Assembly: GCA_035510155.1 (NCBI GenBank)
Contig: DATKHR010000156.1
Location: 1-11,003, forward strand
DNA length: 11,003 nucleotides
Source: DATKHR01 sp035510155
GTDB lineage: Bacteria > Acidobacteriota > Vicinamibacteria > Vicinamibacterales > CAVVIG01
Reading direction: 5' to 3'
Shown here one piece after another: positions 7,678 through 11,003 of this stretch. The position numbers and the translations under genes are program-made. Each line of letters begins with the position of its first letter. The first letter of the stretch is position 1. The notes below the pieces were generated by a model. That model ran no database searches. It saw only the letters and a program-made list of their open reading frames with translations, and was not told the origin of the DNA.

Positions 7678-8279
7678 CAACTCTCCAAATCGTTGCCGAT
7701 CGCGCCCGACGCGCAGAACCTGTCGATGACGTCGACCACGAAGGGCCACACATCGGGAAGCGCCGCCTGGACGGGCGCCATGCGCTCGAGAACCTGACGC
7801 TTCGTGACGCCGTGCGCGCTCCAGCTCCCACCGCCGGCGGCCATGTTCTGCAGGAGCGCCTGCAGCCGATCGAGCGCGTTGGCGACACGCGACTCGCGCG
7901 TCTCGAACGCTTCGAACTCTTCCCAATCGGCTCGGAGCCTCCGGGCTTGATCGATGGGCAGGATTCCAAAGATACGATCAGCAGCGGCGCGCTCGCGACT
8001 CTCTTTCGTGACGTTCGCGCGGGAATCGTACGCGAACGTATCGCCGGCGTCGATCTCTACCAGGTCGTGAACCGCGAGCAGCTCGAGCACACGAAGCATG
8101 TTGACGCCGTCGGGCGCGTACTCGCGCAACGCGACGGCGGCGAGCCCCAGGTGCCACGAATGCTCCGCGGAATTCTCCAGACGAGAGCGGTCGGTCAGCG
8201 GCGTGCGCCGGACAATTGTCTTCAGCTTGTCGGCTTCGACAAGAAAGGCCATTTGCCGTGTCAGGCGGTCGGTCGGCAT
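7677..8279 (-). CDS. HD-domain phosphohydrolase, YfbR/HDDC2-like (putative 5'-deoxynucleotidase)
   Basis: 200 residues from ATG 8279. It matches the HD_3/YfbR family throughout: NSAEHSWHL with metal ligand His40, LLAVHDLVEIDAGDT with His71-Asp72, Glu75 and Asp80, and VANALDRLQALL with Asp137. These correspond to the catalytic metal-binding set known from E. coli YfbR, and the length is normal. Characterised members release phosphate from deoxynucleoside 5'-monophosphates in the cytoplasm; the substrate here is inferred. There is no clear Shine-Dalgarno before 8279, where the leader is AT-rich; Met10 is a later alternative start. It is the first gene of the operon, 10 nt from the SPFH gene. 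The link between a nucleotidase and an SPFH/zinc-ribbon pair is not one I recognise. Confidence 0.88.
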   Translation of the reverse strand: MPTDRLTRQMAFLVEADKLKTIVRRTPLTDRSRLENSAEHSWHLGLAAVALREYAPDGVNMLRVLELLAVHDLVEIDAGDTFAYDSRANVTKESRERAAADRIFGILPIDQARRLRADWEEFEAFETRESRVANALDRLQALLQNMAAGGGSWSAHGVTKRQVLERMAPVQAALPDVWPFVVDVIDRFCASGAIGNDLES

Positions 8280-8339
8280 TTACGTGAATTCGAAAATTCG
8301 AAATCCAGAATCAGGAATTCGGAATTAGTATAGCCGCGT
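8280..8339. promoter_or_regulatory. AT-rich bidirectional promoter between the HD operon and the amidase
   Basis: This 60-bp spacer is the most AT-rich stretch nearby and the only place for promoters of both divergent genes. The segment 8327-8332 reads AGTATA on plus and TATACT on minus. On minus, TATACT is a good -10 giving a leader of ~40 nt for the HD gene. On plus, the overlapping TAGTATA gives a -10 that would start transcription at or next to ATG 8340, implying a leaderless amidase mRNA. No good -35 is visible for either direction. Confidence 0.5.
8286..8326. repeat. ATTCGAAA tandem pair and AATTC-rich short repeats
   Basis: Bases 8288-8295 and 8296-8303 are two perfect copies of ATTCGAAA. 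GAATTC occurs at 8286-8291, and AATTCGGAATT at 8316-8326 repeats the same core. The cluster lies between the HD start and the proposed shared -10. It could be a regulator-binding site, or a short palindromic intergenic repeat of the kind scattered through some genomes; one window cannot tell. Confidence 0.6.
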
Positions 8340-10265
8340 ATGAATCGGCTGTCGGTCGTTTCCGCCCTGATACTCAGTACCTTCACGCTCGCTGCCCTCT
8401 CCGTCGTGGGCCACGGGCAGACTTCGACTCCGGTGAAATCGGCACCGGCGTCGTTCCGAGTCGTCGAAGCCACGATTCCCGAGATGCGGATGGCGATGGA
8501 GCAGAAGCGGCTGACGTCGCGCGAGCTGGTGAGCCAGTATCTCATCAGGCTCGCCACATACGAGGACGTCCTGCACGCCGCCCTGGCCGTCAATCCGCGC
8601 GCGCTCGAAGAGGCCGACGAGCTCGACCGCGAGCGTGCTCAAGGACGAATCCGGGGACCGCTCCACGGCATACCGGTTGCGCTCAAAGACAACATCCATA
8701 CAACCAACATGCCGACGACCGGCGGCGCGCTCGCGTTTGCGGGCTACATTCCTCCGTACGAAGCGACGCTGACCAAGAACCTTCGCGACGCCGGCGCGAT
8801 CATCGTGGCGAAAACCGGGTTGACCGAGCTCGCCAACTGGGTGGCCGGCAATCCGAACCCGATGCCGGGCAACTACAACGCCGTCGGCGGATTCGGCTTC
8901 AATCCGTACGATCCGCGCTCCGATCCGCGCGAAGGCACGTTCGACGGACGGCCCGCTCTCCAAACAGGCGGATCGAGCTCCGGCATCGGCACAGCGGCAA
9001 ACCTCTGGGCGGCCAATGTCGGGAGCGACACCGGCGGCTCGGTCATCAGCCCCTCGAACGCCAACATGCTCGTCGGCATCCGTCCCACCATCGGTCGTGT
9101 CAGCCGCTACGGGGTGATCCCCATCACCGCGGATCACGATACCGCCGGACCGATGGCACGGACGGTCGTCGACGCCGCGATCATGCTCGGCGCGCTCGAG
9201 AGCCCGTCCCCCGACCCGAACGATCCCGCGACGACGACTTGTACGCCGCCGCCCGGGCGGGACTATACGAAGTTCTTGCGCGCTGGCGCCCTGAAGGGCG
9301 CGCGCATCGGCATCCCGCGCGCCTTCTATTACGACCGCGTGACGCTCACCGGCGATCCTCCGGCACCCGACGAACCGGCGCCAGGCGGCAGGGCGGGCCG
9401 ACCTCAGGCGGGGAACCGGGGTCCGCAGGTCGGGAACCGCGGCGGATTGAACGCCGAGCAGGCCAAGGCGATGGCGGACGCTATCGCGGTGCTCAAAGAG
9501 CAGGGGGCGATCGTGGTCGACCCGGCGGATGTTCCGAGTTTCGTCGACAAGGATCCGCAGAAGAACTTTCTGCTCTGGGATTTCTGCTCCGGCGCCGATC
9601 AGGCCAAGGGCAAAGACGCGAATTGCTCCGTGAACTTCAAGTACGGGATGAAGCGGGATTTCAATCTCTGGCTGAAGAGTCTCGGTCCGTCCGCGCCGGT
9701 CAAGTCGCTGACCGAGCTCCGGAATTGGAACCTCGCGCACGAGAAGGCAGGCGCCATCCGCTACGGCCAGTCGCGCCTCGATATCTCCGACGAGATGGAT
9801 CTCGACGCCGATCGGGCGCGCAACGAGGCCGATGTGAAGAAGGACATCGCCCTCAGCCGCGTCGCCGGCATTGACGGCGTGCTGAACGGCCCCGCACCCG
9901 CGAGTCAATCGGGCGGACCCGGGCGTCAATCGCCCGCCGCGAGTCAATCGAGCGGACCCGGGCGTCAATCGCCCGGTGTAAGGTTAGACGCGATCCTCAC
10001 GCCCGGCGGTACCGGCGCCGGCCTCGCTGCTCGCGCCGGCTACCCGATCATCGTTGTCCCCTTTGCGCTGGTGCCCAACGCCCCAACGCCGCCACTCCCC
10101 GAAGGGTTCCACGCGAAACCAGCGCCTTTTGGTGTCGGTTTCACCGGCGCGGCATGCAGCGAGCCAAGACTGCTCGAGATTGCCTACGCGTTCGAGCAGG
10201 CGACCAGGAAACGCATGCCGCCGACGCTTGTCACTCGGGGGGCCCCTGCACCCCGGACGCCTTAA
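8340..10265 (+). CDS. Secreted amidase-signature family enzyme with low-complexity repeat insertions
   Basis: 641 residues from ATG 8340. A hydrophobic signal peptide covers ~1-26 (LSVVSALILSTFTLAALSVV), and the amidase-signature fold begins near residue 43. The Ser-cisSer-Lys triad is visible: Lys116 in PVALKDNIHTTNMPTTGGAL, the cis-Ser in GGSSSG (Ser212 most likely) and nucleophile Ser234 in GSDTGGSVISPSNANMLVG. IRPTIGRVSRYGVIPITADHDTAGPM is also typical (residues ~244-270). Family members hydrolyse amide bonds of varied substrates; this subgroup is secreted and often annotated only as amidase. Export rules out a GatA role. Two insertions are odd: 7-residue repeats at 355-368 and 13-residue repeats at 521-546, both Gly/Pro/Gln-rich and probably surface loops. 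No Shine-Dalgarno precedes the start, which fits a leaderless transcript. The receptor gene follows 69 bp downstream. Confidence 0.92.
   Translation: MNRLSVVSALILSTFTLAALSVVGHGQTSTPVKSAPASFRVVEATIPEMRMAMEQKRLTSRELVSQYLIRLATYEDVLHAALAVNPRALEEADELDRERAQGRIRGPLHGIPVALKDNIHTTNMPTTGGALAFAGYIPPYEATLTKNLRDAGAIIVAKTGLTELANWVAGNPNPMPGNYNAVGGFGFNPYDPRSDPREGTFDGRPALQTGGSSSGIGTAANLWAANVGSDTGGSVISPSNANMLVGIRPTIGRVSRYGVIPITADHDTAGPMARTVVDAAIMLGALESPSPDPNDPATTTCTPPPGRDYTKFLRAGALKGARIGIPRAFYYDRVTLTGDPPAPDEPAPGGRAGRPQAGNRGPQVGNRGGLNAEQAKAMADAIAVLKEQGAIVVDPADVPSFVDKDPQKNFLLWDFCSGADQAKGKDANCSVNFKYGMKRDFNLWLKSLGPSAPVKSLTELRNWNLAHEKAGAIRYGQSRLDISDEMDLDADRARNEADVKKDIALSRVAGIDGVLNGPAPASQSGGPGRQSPAASQSSGPGRQSPGVRLDAILTPGGTGAGLAARAGYPIIVVPFALVPNAPTPPLPEGFHAKPAPFGVGFTGAACSEPRLLEIAYAFEQATRKRMPPTLVTRGAPAPRTP
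9402..9443 (+). repeat. Two 21-bp in-frame repeats in the amidase gene
   Basis: Codons 9402-9422 encode PQAGNRG and 9423-9443 encode PQVGNRG. The copies differ at a few bases and sit in a Pro/Gly-rich insertion between core segments of the amidase fold. Confidence 0.8.
9901..9978 (+). repeat. Two 39-bp in-frame tandem repeats with internal hairpin
   Basis: Copies at 9901-9939 and 9940-9978 share their first 36 bases except for one mismatch. Each encodes about 13 residues (ASQSGGPGRQSPA, then ASQSSGPGRQSPG; residues 521-546). Within each copy GTCAATCG occurs twice, and CGGGCG-TCAAT-CGCCCG forms a 6-bp stem with a 5-nt loop (copy 1 at 9920-9936, copy 2 at 9959-9975). Because the unit is 13 codons, expansion or contraction keeps the reading frame. 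Confidence 0.9.
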
Positions 10266-10270
10266 TCAGA

Positions 10271-10291
10271 ACCGGGGACACCTTCCCCGGT
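10271..10291. terminator. GC-rich hairpin after the amidase stop
   Basis: ACCGGGGA (10271-10278) and TCCCCGGT (10284-10291) form a perfect 8-bp stem with loop CACCT, starting 5 nt after the TAA. No T-run follows, so it is not a classical intrinsic terminator. It may reduce read-through, protect the mRNA 3' end, or be the remnant of a REP-like element. The rest of the 69-bp gap shows no clear promoter. Confidence 0.5.
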
Positions 10292-10320
10292 GGCGCAGCC
10301 ACACTCGTCGGTCTCGGTTC

Positions 10321-10327
10321 AGGAGGT
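10321..10327 (+). promoter_or_regulatory. Ribosome binding site of the TonB-dependent receptor gene
   Basis: A perfect AGGAGGT lies 7 nt before ATG 10335. It fixes the start and predicts efficient translation, in contrast to the amidase start, which has none. Confidence 0.9.
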
Positions 10328-10334
10328 GCTATTC

Positions 10335-11003
10335 ATGGCCGGTCAGCAAGCCCTACGATCCGCCGTCGCACGAACCTCGGGATCGGCGGCCATACGATCC
10401 CTGCTCCTCACCCTCACCGTGCTCGGCGCGGCTGACGCTGCTCTGGCGCAGAGCGCGATCGGCGGGGCCGTGCACGACCCTTCCGGCGCCGTGCTCCCCG
10501 GAGTCACGGTCGAGGTCTCGAGCCCTGCGATCATCGAGGGGGCGCGGACGACGGTCACCGACCCTGCCGGCCAGTACGTGATCCTCGATCTTCGGCCGGG
10601 CACCTACACAGTGACGTTCACCCTGACAGGCTTTCGAACCGTTCGTCGCGAAGGCATCGTCCTTCCGACCTCGTTCACCGCGACCGTGAACGCCGATCTC
10701 GCCGTCGGTCAGATCGAAGAGGCCATTACGGTCACCGGCGACTCACCGCTGGTCGACGTACGCGAGTCGGTGTCGCAGTCGGTGATGAGCCGGGAACGTC
10801 TCGACACCATCCCGACAGGAAAGGATCCGTTCGCGGTCGGTCAGCTCATCCCCGGAGTCACCACCTCAACACCGGACGTGGGCGGAACGCAGATCATGCA
10901 GCAGCCCACACTTCAGGTCCACGGGTCTTCGAACAACGACAATGTATTCATGGTGGACAGCGTCCAGATGCAGCACATGGGGTTCGGCGGCAATCAGACC
11001 GGT
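10335..11003 (+). CDS. TonB-dependent outer-membrane receptor, Oar-like, with carboxypeptidase-regulatory domain (N-terminal part)
   Basis: 223 codons are open to the right edge, so the beta-barrel is missing. Residues 1-38 are a signal peptide ending ALA before Q39. Residues ~41-122 form a CarboxypepD_reg beta-sandwich (GGAVHDPSGAVLPGVTVEV, TDPAGQYVILDLRPGTYTV, LTGFRTVRREG). A TonB-box-like stretch EEAITVTGDSPLVDV follows, and then the plug (MSRERLDTIPTGKDPFAVGQ, LIPGVTTSTPDVGG, NDNVFMVDSV). This order is typical of the large (usually ~1000-residue) Oar-like receptors abundant in Acidobacteriota. They sit in the outer membrane and import substrates with energy from TonB. Its position behind a secreted amidase on the same strand suggests uptake of the amidase products, but that is inference. 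A promoter within the 69-bp gap cannot be excluded. Confidence 0.93.
   Translation, partial: MAGQQALRSAVARTSGSAAIRSLLLTLTVLGAADAALAQSAIGGAVHDPSGAVLPGVTVEVSSPAIIEGARTTVTDPAGQYVILDLRPGTYTVTFTLTGFRTVRREGIVLPTSFTATVNADLAVGQIEEAITVTGDSPLVDVRESVSQSVMSRERLDTIPTGKDPFAVGQLIPGVTTSTPDVGGTQIMQQPTLQVHGSSNNDNVFMVDSVQMQHMGFGGNQTG

Noticed and set aside
7667..7969. Upstream in-frame extension of the SPFH gene to ATG 7969
   Set aside because: It overlaps the HD gene in another frame and is Arg/Ser-rich. The real start at 7666 has a well-placed AAGGAGA and begins the conserved MGLMDFIKG sequence.
8325..9968. 547-codon minus-strand open frame opposite the amidase
   Set aside because: It is antisense to a complete amidase-signature gene. 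Its first residues are merely the 39-bp repeat read backwards.
8340..10265. The amidase as GatA of the Glu-tRNA amidotransferase
   Set aside because: It carries a signal peptide, is longer than GatA and has no gatB or gatC neighbour.

Overview
The window is GC-rich chromosomal DNA. It most likely comes from an Acidobacteriota bacterium of the Vicinamibacteria type, or a similar soil or sediment Gram-negative. I infer this from the Oar-like TonB-dependent receptor with a carboxypeptidase-regulatory domain, the secreted amidase-signature enzyme, the large membrane SpeE-like protein and the secreted multi-domain subtilase. No single marker settles the taxonomy. I see no rRNA, tRNA, CRISPR array, transposase or phage gene, so this is not an obvious mobile island. 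Seven protein genes fill nearly all of the sequence, and two run off the edges.

Layout from left to right. (1) 1-2787, minus strand, incomplete at its C-terminus: a secreted S8 subtilase with signal peptide, propeptide, catalytic domain and at least two copies of a 276-residue module (bacterial Ig-like plus concanavalin-like). (2) 2987-5434, plus strand: a polytopic membrane protein with a spermidine-synthase/methyltransferase-like domain between two membrane blocks. It is divergent from the protease across a 199-bp intergenic region. (3) 8279-5458, minus strand: a tight three-gene operon, in order a YfbR/HDDC2-like HD phosphohydrolase (8279-7677), a YdjI-like SPFH protein with an unusual C-terminal excisionase-type HTH (7666-6560), and a double zinc-ribbon protein with one C-terminal membrane helix (6567-5458). 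Spacing is 10 nt and then an 8-nt overlap with a TTG start. The operon converges on gene 2 with only 23 bp between stops. (4) 8340-10265, plus strand: a secreted amidase-signature enzyme, divergent from the HD gene across a 60-bp AT-rich spacer. (5) 10335-11003, plus strand, incomplete: the N-terminus of an Oar-like TonB-dependent outer-membrane receptor, downstream of the amidase in the same direction.

How the genes may work together (inference). The protease, amidase and receptor look like an export and uptake set for peptide or amide nutrients, although the protease is far from the other two. The HD/SPFH/zinc-ribbon operon looks like a membrane-associated housekeeping or stress module related to the B. 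subtilis ydjG/ydjI pair, here with a nucleotide hydrolase and a DNA-binding-like domain attached. The least explained parts are the SPFH-HTH fusion operon, the SpeE-like membrane enzyme and the in-frame tandem repeats inserted in the amidase.
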